Shown piece after piece: positions 39,401 to 48,009 of a DNA stretch of 64,000 nt. This DNA is from an uncultured Aquimonas sp. (GTDB lineage: Bacteria > Pseudomonadota > Gammaproteobacteria > Xanthomonadales > Xanthomonadaceae), in assembly GCF_937888285.1 (NCBI RefSeq), contig NZ_CALART010000011.1:124001-188000 (forward strand), written 5' to 3'. The notes beneath the pieces were generated by a model. It ran no database searches, was not told the origin of the DNA, and worked only from the letters and a program-made list of their open reading frames with translations. Made by a program: the position numbers and the translations under genes. How positions within the stretch are numbered: the stretch's first letter is position 1; each line of letters starts with the position of its first letter.

Positions 39401-39679
39401 CGTGCCGTCCGAGGACGCCGCCGACTTCATGTAGATCATGTTCTCGACGCCGTTGATCGCCTCTTCAAGCGGCGCGGCAACGGTGTCGGCGATGGTCTTG
39501 GGGTTGGCGCCCGGATAGATCGCGGTGACCTGCACGGTCGGCGGCGAGACCTCCGGGTACTCGGTGATCGGCAGGTTGGGGATGGCGATCAGGCCGGCGA
39601 CGAAGATGACGATGGACAGGACCGCGGCCAGGATCGGCCGGTCCACGAAGATCCGGGAAAGGTCGGCGTGGGCCATCAT
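36416..39679 (-). CDS. RND-family multidrug efflux permease (HAE1)
   Basis: A 1087-residue inner-membrane proton antiporter of the MexF/AcrB type. The N-terminal helix and F-V-D-R-P-I-L-A-A motif, two large periplasmic loops and twelve helices are evident. The proton-relay pair is visible in G-I-V-V-D-D-A-I-V-V-V-E-N-V-E-R. It pumps amphiphilic compounds with the adaptor and channel encoded on either side. Its start overlaps the adaptor stop by one to a few bases. Confidence 0.96.
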   Translation of the reverse strand: MMAHADLSRIFVDRPILAAVLSIVIFVAGLIAIPNLPITEYPEVSPPTVQVTAIYPGANPKTIADTVAAPLEEAINGVENMIYMKSAASSDGTLSLSITFKLGTDIDLAAMQVQNRVNQALPRLPESVRQLGVTTAKASPNITMVVHIVSPDGRYDGLYLSNFATLNVKDELARLDGVGQAQAFGAGNYAMRIWIDPDQAAQRGLTALDIVGAIREQNVQVSAGAIGASPQPAGASIQLLVNARGRLESAEEFGDIVLKTGDNGAITRLRDVARVELGSNTYALNSYLNNQQAAAVVIFEAPGANSIALSDAVRARMAELAKTFPEGIAWEVAYDPTVFVRKSIDSVIMTLLEAIALVVVVVVVFLQTWRASIIPLLAVPVSIVGTFAVLLLLGYSINVLTLFGLVLAIGIVVDDAIVVVENVERHIEEGMKPLDAAHKAMQEVSGPIVAISLVLAAVFVPIAFIDGVTGQFYRQFAVTIAVSVLISAFNSLTLSPALSAVLLKPQGAKKDRLARLIDRVLGRFFNWFNAKFKRSSERYSGRIGGTIARAPRLLVIYGLLLVATVFGFLQVPAGFIPTQDKQYLFAGVQLPEGATLERTEAAMKRMGEIALATPGVADVVQFPGLNAIHFVSTPNVGVMFVGLDEPHLLPKPAAAIAGELTAKFGGIQDGMAFAFMPPPVFGYGNAAGVEAYVQDRQRMGYGELNQQTQAFAGAISQLPGFGPGSAFSSFQANVPQIDAVVDRSKVKESGLRLTDVFDTLQVYLGSAYVNDFNLFGRTFSVYAQADAGFRDEVGDVARLQVRNDQGQMVPLGSVVEMVPSFGPDPVVRYNGYPAADVTATPFSTDVSAAAAVQMARATADQVLPRGMTMEFTGLTYQQVNQGIAQFLVLPLCVLLVYLVLAALYESWSLPLAVILIVPMCMLSAFGGIWVLNMINGLWFGAQIGLGWINPMTAAPPTIIDMNVFTQIGLVVLMGLACKNAILIVEFARDLEEQGRGIVDAAVEACRLRLRPILMTSFAFCAGVLPLVFASGAGAEVRHVMGVTVFFGMLGVTFFGLFFTPVFYVVIRKLVERRRARLAAAEEAPAHA

Positions 39680-40926
39680 CAGCCCTCGCTGCCGGCCGCG
39701 GCAGGCGCTGCCGCGGGCGCTGGCTGCACCGTGTTCGGCTGGTCCATGGGCACCTCGACGGGGGCCAGCGGGGCACCGGGGAAGAAGATCTTGCGCATGC
39801 CGTTGACCACCACGCGGTCGTCGGCATCGAGGCCCTGTTCGACCACCACCAGGCCGTCGATGGTCGGCCCGAGCACCACGTCCTTGCGCACCGCGCCGAG
39901 GTGCGGCTGACCATTGCCGCCCATCTCCGGCGGCAGGGTCACCTGGTCGGCCACATAGACATAGCGGCGATCCTGATCGGTCAGCACCGCCTGCGGATGC
40001 ACCAGCAGGGCATTGTCGAGTTGCTCGCCGAGCAGCTGCACGCGCGCGAACAGGCCGGGGGTGAACACGCCATCGGGATTCGGCAGCTCGGCGCGCGCAT
40101 AGATCGTGCCGGTGGCGGGGTCGACGGCGTTGTCGAGGAAGACCATGCGGCCTTCGTGCGGGAAACCCTGCTCGTCGGCGAGGCCGACACGCACCGGGTT
40201 CGGCGCCTCGCGGGAACTCGCGCGCTCGCCGCTGCGGGCCAGCGCCTGGTGACGCAGGTAGGCGCGCTCGTCACCCTGGAAGCTGACGTAGACCGGATCC
40301 AGAGAGACCACCGTGGTCAGCACCGGCTCGCCGGGCGAGACGAGGTTGCCGACGCGCAGGCGCGCCACGCTGGCGCGGCCGTCGATCGGCGCGGTGATGC
40401 GGGTGAAGCCCAGGTTCAACTCGGCCTGCTCCAGGCGGGCGCGGGCGGCCAGCACATCGGCCTCGGCCTGGCGCGCCTCGTTCTGCCGCGTCTCCAGCTC
40501 ACCGGTGCTGACCGCACGCGCCTCGACCAGGGTCTGGCTGCGCTTGAACTCGGTGTCGGCCAGTGCACGCCGCGCCTCGGCGCGAGCCAGATCGGCGCGG
40601 GCGCTGGCGACGGCCGCCTTGTATTCGCGGTCATCGATGGTGAACAGCAGGTCGCCGGCCTTGACCGCTCGGCCTTCCTGGAAATGGATGCCGGTGAGAT
40701 ACCCGGCCACGCGCGGGCGGACCTCGATGTGCTCGACGGCCTCGATGCGGCCGGTGAATTCGTCCCACTGGGTCACCGGCTTGGAGACCACGGTGGCGAC
40801 GTTGACCTGGGTGGGCGGCATCTGCATCGGGCCAGCACCGCCGCCGGAGCAGGCGGTCAGTGCGAAGACGATCAGAGAGGCAAGGGCAAGCCGCGGATCA
40901 ATCCGGAATCGCGGAGCTGCAGTCAT
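39679..40926 (-). CDS. RND efflux periplasmic adaptor lipoprotein
   Basis: A 415-residue membrane fusion protein. The lipobox cysteine is at C26 (L-T-A-C-S-G-G). It has the usual layout of lipoyl half (R-P-R-V-A-G-Y-L), alpha hairpin (about 100-165), second lipoyl half (F-T-R-I-T-A-P-I-D-G) and beta barrel. Sequence character is MexE-like. It starts 38 bases after the tetR stop and links the RND pump to the outer-membrane channel. Confidence 0.95.
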   Translation of the reverse strand: MTAAPRFRIDPRLALASLIVFALTACSGGGAGPMQMPPTQVNVATVVSKPVTQWDEFTGRIEAVEHIEVRPRVAGYLTGIHFQEGRAVKAGDLLFTIDDREYKAAVASARADLARAEARRALADTEFKRSQTLVEARAVSTGELETRQNEARQAEADVLAARARLEQAELNLGFTRITAPIDGRASVARLRVGNLVSPGEPVLTTVVSLDPVYVSFQGDERAYLRHQALARSGERASSREAPNPVRVGLADEQGFPHEGRMVFLDNAVDPATGTIYARAELPNPDGVFTPGLFARVQLLGEQLDNALLVHPQAVLTDQDRRYVYVADQVTLPPEMGGNGQPHLGAVRKDVVLGPTIDGLVVVEQGLDADDRVVVNGMRKIFFPGAPLAPVEVPMDQPNTVQPAPAAAPAAAGSEG

Positions 40927-40964
40927 GGAAATTGTCCTTGGGGAAGGGTAGACGCTGACGGGAA

Positions 40965-41567
40965 TCAGCCCGTTCGCGTGTCGTTGTCGTGCGGGGGAGT
41001 CGGGTTTTCGACACCGCTGGCCCAGTCGAGCAGCAGGCGTTCGATCAGCGCCTTGAGGCGTTTGCGCGCCTCGGCAGGCACCGGGTTGAGGTTGAACATG
41101 TCCTGCCAGAACAGGCCCTCGGCCGCCGCCAGCAGCAGGTAGCGCCGCAGGTCGGCCTCGTCCCAGCTCCAGTCTGCGAAGTCGCGGGCCTGGTGCTCAC
41201 GGATCGGGTTGAGCAGGCTGTCGTCGACCATGCCTGCGCTGAGCATCCCGCTGACGAAGCGCTTGTGGCCCTCGTCCTCGCTGAGATGGCAGCGCAGGTG
41301 GCCGAGTGCTGCCGCCGTCCGCGGGCAGGGGCACGACCCGGCAAGGTCTTCCGGCGGCACCGAGGCCGACTCCCACTGCTCGATGTCGGACTCGATCAGG
41401 CCGCGCAGCAGGTCTTCCTTGGTCGGGAAGTGGTAGGTGATGCCGCCGCGGGTGACGCCGCTGACGCGGGCCAGTTCCTCGAAGGTCAGATGGCCGGCAC
41501 CGCGCTCTTCGACGATGCGACGGGCGGCGTGCAGTACACGTTGGCGGGCTTTGGGGGGGCGCGTCAT
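40965..41567 (-). CDS. TetR-family regulator of the efflux operon
   Basis: A 200-residue regulator with an N-terminal helix-turn-helix (about 8-55; T-F-E-E-L-A-R-V-S-G-V-T-R-G-G-I-T-Y-H-F). The ligand domain holds a C-x-C pair (S-C-P-C-P). It is the first gene of the adaptor-RND-channel operon, on the same strand, which implies autoregulation. A perfect interrupted palindrome lies 11 bases before its start. Confidence 0.93.
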   Translation of the reverse strand: MTRPPKARQRVLHAARRIVEERGAGHLTFEELARVSGVTRGGITYHFPTKEDLLRGLIESDIEQWESASVPPEDLAGSCPCPRTAAALGHLRCHLSEDEGHKRFVSGMLSAGMVDDSLLNPIREHQARDFADWSWDEADLRRYLLLAAAEGLFWQDMFNLNPVPAEARKRLKALIERLLLDWASGVENPTPPHDNDTRTG

Positions 41568-41577
41568 GGGCGCGGAA

Positions 41578-41599
41578 CTGTACAGAACGATTTGTACAG
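41578..41599. promoter_or_regulatory. Candidate TetR operator
   Basis: CTGTACA (41578-41584) and TGTACAG (41593-41599) form a perfect 7-bp inverted repeat with an 8-base spacer, directly upstream of tetR. Position and symmetry suit binding by the encoded regulator. Confidence 0.65.
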
Positions 41600-41697
41600 A
41601 AATAGGTGCGATCCATTTGCGCGATTCAGCCCCTGTTTAGACGCGCCGCCGATCCCCCGGCGCCCCGCGGGGCACGGTGCTTGCACTGCCTCACGCC

Positions 41698-41781
41698 ATG
41701 AACACGCCCGACCCTGGCCCTGCCGCTGCGAAGACGTGCAACCCGGCGCGGCACCACCACCGTCAGCGGTCCAGGCCGTGA
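41698..41781 (+). other. Short ORF overlapping the GGDEF-EAL start
   Basis: An ATG at 41698 opens a 27-codon frame rich in Pro, Ala and His that ends in a TGA overlapping the GTG of the next gene (GTGA). It could be a leader peptide coupling translation, or the true N-terminus displaced by a sequence frameshift. No ribosome site is obvious. Confidence 0.35.
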
Positions 41782-43967
41782 AGCAGGCCAGGAACCACGC
41801 GCCGGCCAACGGGCTCGACCTGTTCGAGGGCACGTCCGTGGGCGCTTTCCTCGCCGATCCGGACGGCCGTCTGCGCGGCATGAACACCGCCCTGGTCGAG
41901 CGTATCGGCATGCTGCAGCCCGGCACCGTTGGCGAGCTGGTCACTGACCTCGACCGCGATCGCTGGCAGCGCCTGATGGCCGGCATGGAAACCAGCCCGA
42001 CCGCACTGATGGCGCCCGCGGCGCTGAACGGGAGTGAGGGCCGACTCGAAGCCATCGAGCTGCGACTGTGTCGGCATCCGCGTCTGAACGGCGTGCTCGG
42101 GCTGGTGTTCCCCTTGCTGGATCGCCAGCAGGAGGCCGCCGTCAACCTGCTGCAGCGCGATGTACTGGAGTCGGTGGCGCTGGGGCGGCCGCTGCGCGCG
42201 GTGCTGGATCTGCTGTGCCGCCAGGTCGAGGCGCTGGCACCCGAAGTCGTCTGCTCGGTGCTGCGCATCGACGGCGAAGGCAAGCTGCGGCCGCTGGCCT
42301 CGCCGAGCCTGCCGATCGCCTACTCGGGCGCACTGGACGGCCTGGCGATCGGGCCTGTTGCCGGCTCCTGCGGCACGGCGGCGTTTCGCGGCGAGGAGGT
42401 CGAAGTCCAGGACATCGCCAGCGACCCACTGTGGGCGCCCTACCGGCACCTGGCCCTTCCGATCGGGCTTGCGGCCTGCTGGTCGACACCGGTGATGGGC
42501 CGCGAGGGCAAGGTCATCGCGACTTTCGCCTTCTACTACCGCGAGCCGCGCGGTCCGAGCCGCTTCCATCGGCGCATGGTCGACGCCTGCATCCAGCTCT
42601 GCCGCGTCGCGATCCAGCACGATGACAACCAGGCCGAGATCGAGCGCCTCGCCTTCTTCGATCCGCAGACCGGGCTGCCCAACCGCGCCCTGCTGATGGA
42701 TCGCGCGCGCATGGCACTGCAGCAGGCCGCGCGCGATGGCCGCAAGCTGAGCCTGGCGGTGCTCGATATCGATCGCTTCAAGAACATCAACGACTCGCTG
42801 GGGCACGCCGCGGGCGACGAACTGCTGCGCGAGGTCGGCCAGCGCCTGCGCCGCACACTGCGCGACTCCGACACTATCAGCCGCGTCGGCGGCGACGAGT
42901 TCGTGATCCTGTTCCCGGACAGCGACGCCAATGAAAGCGCGGTCGCCGCCGAGAAAGCCCTGCGCGCCGTCGCCCAGCGGCTGGAGATCGGCGGCCAGGT
43001 GCTCATGCCCAGCGTCAGCATGGGCATCAGCCAGTTCCCCGATGATGCCCGCGACTACGAAACCCTGATGCGCAACGCCGACATCGCGATGTACGAGGCC
43101 AAGCGCGATGGCCGCGGCTGCGTGCGCTTCTTCCTCGCCTCGATGAACGAGAATGCGCGCTGGCGCATGCAGATGGAAAGCGCGCTGCGCAACGCGATGA
43201 GCCGCGACGCACTGGAGCTGCACTACCAGCCCAAGGTGCTGCTGGGGCGACCGGGGCTGGCCGGCGTCGAGGCGCTGGTGCGCTGGACCCATCCCGAATT
43301 GGGCCGGGTACCGCCCGACCAGTTCATTCCGCTGGCCGAGGACTGCGGCCTGATCAATGCGCTGGACGCCTGGGTGCTGGAGCGCGCCTGCGCACAGCTC
43401 GCCGAATGGCAGTCGCAGGGGCTGCCGATCCCCGCGGTGGCGGTCAACCTGTCGGCGCAGCGATTCCGGCAAGACGATGTGCCTGCGCACGTACGCCTGG
43501 TGCTACAGCGCTACCGCCTGCCGCCGAACGCGCTGACCCTGGAGATCACCGAGCGCCTGATGCTGATCGACGAACCGCGCATCCGCGCCGACCTCGACAG
43601 CCTGAACAGGCTCGGCGTGCATCTCTCGGTCGATGACTTCGGCACCGGCTACTCCAGCCTGTCCTACCTGAAGCGCCTGCCGGTCGATGAGCTCAAACTC
43701 GACCGCAGCTTCGTGCGCGATATTGAAACCGACGAAGGTGACCGCGCACTGGCCACCGCCGTGATGGGCATCGGCCGCAGCCTCGGCCAGACCGTGGTCG
43801 CCGAAGGCGTCGAGACCCTGGAGCAGCACCAGTTCCTGCTGCAGGCCGGTTGCCCGGTCGCACAGGGCTACTACTACGCGCGGCCGATGCCGGCCTCGGA
43901 CATCGAAGCCTGGCTGGCCGGCGACGGCCAGCGCTGGCTGCGGCCGCAGCTGCGCCCGGTGCCCTGA
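41778..43967 (+). CDS. c-di-GMP turnover protein with PAS-like, GAF, GGDEF and EAL domains
   Basis: A 729-residue cytoplasmic protein from a GTG at 41778. A PAS-like region (about 12-115) and a GAF domain (about 135-285) precede GGDEF (about 290-455) and EAL (about 475-720). The diguanylate cyclase site R-V-G-G-D-E-F is intact at 371-375 and the inhibitory I-site R-x-x-D is at 362-365. The phosphodiesterase site E-A-L is at 498-500, with D-D-F-G-T-G-Y-S, K-L-D-R and A-E-G-V-E present. Both activities look possible. No membrane segment was found. It is divergent from the efflux operon. Confidence 0.9.
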   Translation: MKQARNHAPANGLDLFEGTSVGAFLADPDGRLRGMNTALVERIGMLQPGTVGELVTDLDRDRWQRLMAGMETSPTALMAPAALNGSEGRLEAIELRLCRHPRLNGVLGLVFPLLDRQQEAAVNLLQRDVLESVALGRPLRAVLDLLCRQVEALAPEVVCSVLRIDGEGKLRPLASPSLPIAYSGALDGLAIGPVAGSCGTAAFRGEEVEVQDIASDPLWAPYRHLALPIGLAACWSTPVMGREGKVIATFAFYYREPRGPSRFHRRMVDACIQLCRVAIQHDDNQAEIERLAFFDPQTGLPNRALLMDRARMALQQAARDGRKLSLAVLDIDRFKNINDSLGHAAGDELLREVGQRLRRTLRDSDTISRVGGDEFVILFPDSDANESAVAAEKALRAVAQRLEIGGQVLMPSVSMGISQFPDDARDYETLMRNADIAMYEAKRDGRGCVRFFLASMNENARWRMQMESALRNAMSRDALELHYQPKVLLGRPGLAGVEALVRWTHPELGRVPPDQFIPLAEDCGLINALDAWVLERACAQLAEWQSQGLPIPAVAVNLSAQRFRQDDVPAHVRLVLQRYRLPPNALTLEITERLMLIDEPRIRADLDSLNRLGVHLSVDDFGTGYSSLSYLKRLPVDELKLDRSFVRDIETDEGDRALATAVMGIGRSLGQTVVAEGVETLEQHQFLLQAGCPVAQGYYYARPMPASDIEAWLAGDGQRWLRPQLRPVP

Positions 43968-44064
43968 ACCGCGCGAGGCCGCAACAAGGCCCAAGCACTG
44001 TTTTCACACAGCGGTGACCTTCGGCGGTTCTTGCGCCCATCAGGGGCGCGTCATACTCCGACGG

Positions 44065-45360
44065 ATGCTCTCCACTCCTGATAGCCACGCCCGCGCTGGC
44101 GGCTCGTTTGCGGGTCGATTCCGCACCCTTCTGCTGCTGATCCCGCTGCTGCTGGCGCTGGTGGCCTGTGCCAGCCGCGCGCCCGAACCCAAGCTGCCTC
44201 GGGAACGGCCGCTGCCCGTGCTGCTGATCGGCATCGACGGCTTCCGCCCGGATTACCTAGCCCTGCCGGAGGCGCGCACCCTGCGCGCACTGGCGGAGGG
44301 TGGGGGCCATGCCGAGGCCCTGCAGCCCGCCTATCCCTCGCTGACCTTCCCCAACCACTACACCCTGGTCACCGGCCTGCATCCGGACCGCCACGGCATC
44401 ATCAACAACAGCATGCGCGACCCCGACCTGGGCAGCTTCGCCATGCATCTGCGGGCGGCGGTTGCTGACGGTCGCTGGTGGGGCGGTGAGCCGGTGTGGA
44501 TTACCGCCAAGCGCCACGGTCTGCGCAGCGCCACCCTGTTCTGGCCGGGCAGCGAAGCCGACGTGGCCGGCCAGCACCCCGACGAGTGGCTGCCCTACGA
44601 CGCCAGCCTCGGCAGCGCGCGCCGCGTGCAGCAGGTGCTGGAGTGGCTCGCGCGGCCGCAATCGAGCCGGCCCGACTTCATGACGCTCTACTTCGAGCAG
44701 GTCGACAGCATCGGCCACGATGTCGGCCCCGATGCGCCCGAACTGCGGCGCGCTGTCAGTGCCGTCGACAGGTCGGTCCGTGAACTGCTGGCGGGTATCG
44801 CGGCCGCGGGCTGGGCCGATCGCATCAACCTGGTGCTGGTCTCAGACCACGGCATGACCGCGATCGATGAATCGCGGCCGATCCTGCTCGACGAGCTGGT
44901 GGATCCGCGCAGCTTCGAGCTGGTCAGCTTTGGCGCCTCGGCAGGCATCCAGCCCCGGCGCGGGCGCAGCGCCGACGTCGAAGCCGCCCTGCTGCGCCCG
45001 CACGCGCACATGCGCTGTTTCCGCCCGGACGAGTTTCCCGCCGAGTGGCGCTTCGGTGAGCATCCGCGGATTCCGGCGATCACCTGCCAGGCGGAGCCGC
45101 CGTTCGTGGTCGGCACGCGCCGCGTGTACGAAATGCCCGGACGCAAGCGCAAGCGCGGCGGCCACGGCTACGACCCCGCCCTGCCCGACATGCAGGCCCT
45201 CTTCATCGGCCATGGTCCCGCCTTCGCGCCGGGGACGCGCATCGATCGCGCGCACTCGGTGGACGTCTACGCCCTGCTCTGCCGCCTGCTGGGCATCGCG
45301 CCCGCCGAACACCAGGGCGACCCGCGCGCTTTCGACGCGCTGCTGCGCCCGGGCGTCTGA
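44065..45360 (+). CDS. Alkaline-phosphatase-superfamily nucleotide pyrophosphatase/phosphodiesterase lipoprotein
   Basis: A 431-residue exported lipoprotein with lipobox Cys35 (L-V-A-C-A-S). The metal and nucleophile residues of the ectonucleotide pyrophosphatase/phosphodiesterase family are visible: D58 (I-G-I-D-G-F), Thr94 (S-L-T-F-P-N-H), a D-x3-H motif in V-D-S-I-G-H-D and the S-D-H-G-M motif. It should cleave phosphodiester or pyrophosphate bonds outside the cytoplasm, as Xanthomonas NPP does. A -10-like CATACT stands 7 bases before the ATG. Confidence 0.9.
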   Translation: MLSTPDSHARAGGSFAGRFRTLLLLIPLLLALVACASRAPEPKLPRERPLPVLLIGIDGFRPDYLALPEARTLRALAEGGGHAEALQPAYPSLTFPNHYTLVTGLHPDRHGIINNSMRDPDLGSFAMHLRAAVADGRWWGGEPVWITAKRHGLRSATLFWPGSEADVAGQHPDEWLPYDASLGSARRVQQVLEWLARPQSSRPDFMTLYFEQVDSIGHDVGPDAPELRRAVSAVDRSVRELLAGIAAAGWADRINLVLVSDHGMTAIDESRPILLDELVDPRSFELVSFGASAGIQPRRGRSADVEAALLRPHAHMRCFRPDEFPAEWRFGEHPRIPAITCQAEPPFVVGTRRVYEMPGRKRKRGGHGYDPALPDMQALFIGHGPAFAPGTRIDRAHSVDVYALLCRLLGIAPAEHQGDPRAFDALLRPGV

Positions 45361-45370
45361 GGCTCTCGAC

Positions 45371-47884
45371 TCAGGCCGCCTCGGACGGGGCCTCGGCAGT
45401 GACCTGACGCGCCACTTCAGGCGTGATCTTCAGGATCGAATGACGCAGCTCGCGCGACAGGATCAGGCGCGCGTCCTTGGCCCAGGCCTCCAGGCGTTCG
45501 TCGTACTCGAGCTTGCTGTTGGCATCCAGGCGGATCAGGCCGAGCTCGCGCAGCTTGCCGATGAAGCCGCGGAACAGGGCGCGGTCGAAGAACTCCGGCG
45601 CGGCCTGCGAGTACAGCAGGGACAGGCGCTGCGCAGTGAGCTGGCAGAAGTTCTCGAGCTCGCCGGTGGACAGCGTGCCCGAGCCGTTCTTCACCAGCAC
45701 CGCGATCGCGATGTAGTAGCGCTCGAAGGCCTGCTGCAGGCTGTGCGCGACGATGCGCAGCTGGAACACCTCGTCGGTCTGGCCCGGGCCGCGCTGCAGG
45801 GCGCCGGACTCATCCAGCACGAACAGCCCGCGTTCGATGAGCAGATCGACGGTGGCCTCGATGCGCTGCCCGAACTCCTCGCCGGTCCAGGGCAGGAACA
45901 GCTCCTCCTGCACGAAGGGATACAGCAGGCGCCCCAGCCGCACCACCGCCGAGCGGCTCATGCGCCGATTGTTCTGGAAGCAGCAGGCCACCCACGAGGC
46001 CGCGGCGAACAGGTGCACGACGTTGTTGCGGTAGTAGGTCTGCAGCACCGCGAGGTCGGCCGGGAAACGCAGCACGTCGCCCAGCGGATGCTGGACCCGC
46101 TCCAGCACCTGCACCGACTCGCCGTAGCGAACGATCTCGGCGGGACCGAGCGCGGTCACGGTCATGCGCTCGGAGTAGGGTGCGCGCTCCAGCAGCGCCT
46201 TCATCAGATCCAGTGCCGACAGCAGGTCGGCTTCGGCCATCGCATGCTTGGGCGTCGCCAGCAGGCACAGCGCCAGCAGGTTGACCGGGTTGACGTCCGC
46301 GGCCTGGTTGATGTGGCGCTGGATGCGGGTCGAAAGATCATCCACCGCACGGTTCAGCCACTGCGGCTTCTCGTCCGGCGCGCTGGCGAAACGTCGCCAC
46401 TCGGCGTCGTGCTCGTCGAGCACGCGATCCAGGAAGATCGGCTCGCCGAAGTTCACCGCGACCTTGCCATAGCGCTTGCGCAGCACGTTGCCAACCGCGC
46501 GCAACAGGCCGAACAGGGATTCCTTCTCCTTGGGCGCGCCGGAGAGTTCGGCGATGTAGCTCCTGCCCTCCATCACCTTCTCGTAGCCGATGTAGACCGG
46601 CTGGAACACCACCGGCCGCCGCGGCTGGCGCAGGAAGGCGCGGAGGGTCATCACCAGCATGCCGGCCTTGGGCTGCAGCAGGCGGCCGGTGCGCGAGCGA
46701 CCGCCCTCGATGAAGTACTCGATCGACACGCCGCGGGTGATCAGGCTGGCCACATACTCGCTGAACACCGCCGAGTACAGCGGATTGGCCTTGAAGCTGC
46801 GGCGCAGGAAGAACGCCCCGCCGCGGCGCAGGATCGGCCCGACGATCGGCAGGTTGAGGTTGACGCCGGCGGCGATGTGCGGCGGCACGATACCGTTGAC
46901 GTAGAGCAGGTAGGACAGCAGCAGGTAGTCGATGTGGCTGCGGTGGCTGGGCACATAGATGACCTCGTGCCCGGGCGCGACCTGCTTCAGGGTCTCGAAG
47001 TGGTGCATGGTCACGCCGTCGTACAGCTTGTTCCAGAACGGCGTGAGGATGAACGAGGCCGAGCGCACCGCCGGGTGCGAGTAGTCGGCGGCGATCTCCA
47101 ATGCATAGCGGCGCGCCTTGCCGCGCGCCTGCTCCAGGCTGATGCCATCGCGCCGCGCCTGGTCGGCAATCGCCGCGGCCACGCCTTCGGCCGAGATCAC
47201 GGCATCGACCAGGGTGCGCTTGTGCGAGAGGTCGGGGCCGATGACCGCCGTGCGCACGCGGCGGAAATGCGCGCGCAGCACGCGCGAGACCTTGCGCACC
47301 GTGCGTTCGCGCGGCAGCCCTTCGGACAAGGCCTCGCGCAGTGACACGGCGGGCGCGAACTGGACGATCGTGCCGCGGCCGTTGAGCAGCACCGAAAGCG
47401 CCCGCCGGAAGCGGCCGACCATCGCCCAGTTCTCGGAGAACAGCACGCGGAACCAGCCGCTTTCGCGGTCGGGTGCGCGGCCGACGAAGATCGATACCGG
47501 CACGATCTGCACGTCCAGGTCGGGGTGTTCTTCAAGCGCCTGCACGAGCTTGGCGAGGCTGGCCGAATGCGTGCGCGAGCGCGGACGCCCGAACCAGGTA
47601 CTCTGCCGGCGCGACAGCGCCACCAGGGCGCGCTCGTCGCCGAAGGCCGCATGCGCGCCGATCGACAGCAGCGGCGAGGGCAGGCCGGCTTCGGCGCAGG
47701 CCCGCGCCAGGATCGCGGTATTGGACAGGCCGTAGCGCTCGACCACGTAGCAGACCGGCAGCTCGGGGCGCAGCAGCTGCTCGACCGGCGTCGAGGGCTC
47801 GCGACGGATCGCGATCCAGGGGTGCATGAGGCGACCGAGTAGGCGCATCAGCAGGGGTTCTTTGACGGCAGGGCTTGGGCTCAT
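45371..47884 (-). CDS. plsB: Glycerol-3-phosphate 1-O-acyltransferase
   Basis: Acylates glycerol-3-phosphate at position 1 in the first step of phospholipid synthesis, at the inner membrane. From the ATG at 47884 it is 837 residues, near E. coli PlsB (807). The catalytic H-x4-D is H314 to D319 (S-H-R-S-H-I-D-Y). The later blocks G-G-A-F-F-L-R-R-S-F, F-I-E-G-G-R-S-R-T-G-R and a V-P-V/V-F-Q-P-V-Y-I-G-Y-E-K motif are present. A longer in-frame start at 47989 lies across the upstream hairpin and is rejected. GATAAT stands 6 bases before the ATG. Confidence 0.95.
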   Translation of the reverse strand: MSPSPAVKEPLLMRLLGRLMHPWIAIRREPSTPVEQLLRPELPVCYVVERYGLSNTAILARACAEAGLPSPLLSIGAHAAFGDERALVALSRRQSTWFGRPRSRTHSASLAKLVQALEEHPDLDVQIVPVSIFVGRAPDRESGWFRVLFSENWAMVGRFRRALSVLLNGRGTIVQFAPAVSLREALSEGLPRERTVRKVSRVLRAHFRRVRTAVIGPDLSHKRTLVDAVISAEGVAAAIADQARRDGISLEQARGKARRYALEIAADYSHPAVRSASFILTPFWNKLYDGVTMHHFETLKQVAPGHEVIYVPSHRSHIDYLLLSYLLYVNGIVPPHIAAGVNLNLPIVGPILRRGGAFFLRRSFKANPLYSAVFSEYVASLITRGVSIEYFIEGGRSRTGRLLQPKAGMLVMTLRAFLRQPRRPVVFQPVYIGYEKVMEGRSYIAELSGAPKEKESLFGLLRAVGNVLRKRYGKVAVNFGEPIFLDRVLDEHDAEWRRFASAPDEKPQWLNRAVDDLSTRIQRHINQAADVNPVNLLALCLLATPKHAMAEADLLSALDLMKALLERAPYSERMTVTALGPAEIVRYGESVQVLERVQHPLGDVLRFPADLAVLQTYYRNNVVHLFAAASWVACCFQNNRRMSRSAVVRLGRLLYPFVQEELFLPWTGEEFGQRIEATVDLLIERGLFVLDESGALQRGPGQTDEVFQLRIVAHSLQQAFERYYIAIAVLVKNGSGTLSTGELENFCQLTAQRLSLLYSQAAPEFFDRALFRGFIGKLRELGLIRLDANSKLEYDERLEAWAKDARLILSRELRHSILKITPEVARQVTAEAPSEAA

Positions 47885-47954
47885 CGCGGGATTATCGCCG
47901 AAGGCAGGGAAACCAACCGTTAGGCGGTCGTTTGCTGATGCGTGCCCGGAACGA

Positions 47955-47982
47955 GGAAGGGCGGCCCTGGGGCCGCCCTTCC
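47955..47982 (-). terminator. Hairpin after the acidic-tailed lipoprotein gene
   Basis: A perfect 12-bp stem (47955-47966/47971-47982) with a 4-base loop lies about 30 bases past the stop at 48010. It lacks a T-tract on the minus strand. It lies upstream of plsB and separates the two genes. Confidence 0.7.
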
Positions 47983-48009
47983 GTCGCATCCGAACGGGAG
48001 AGTCCCGAC

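Noticed and set aside
36335..39910. Very long plus-strand frame (1191 codons) opposite the RND permease
   Set aside because: It is His/Asp/Gln-rich, as expected from reverse-reading a membrane permease; no protein signature was found.
40989..41777. N-terminal extension of the GGDEF-EAL frame back over tetR
   Set aside because: The extension is antisense to a clear TetR gene; the first credible start is the GTG at 41778.
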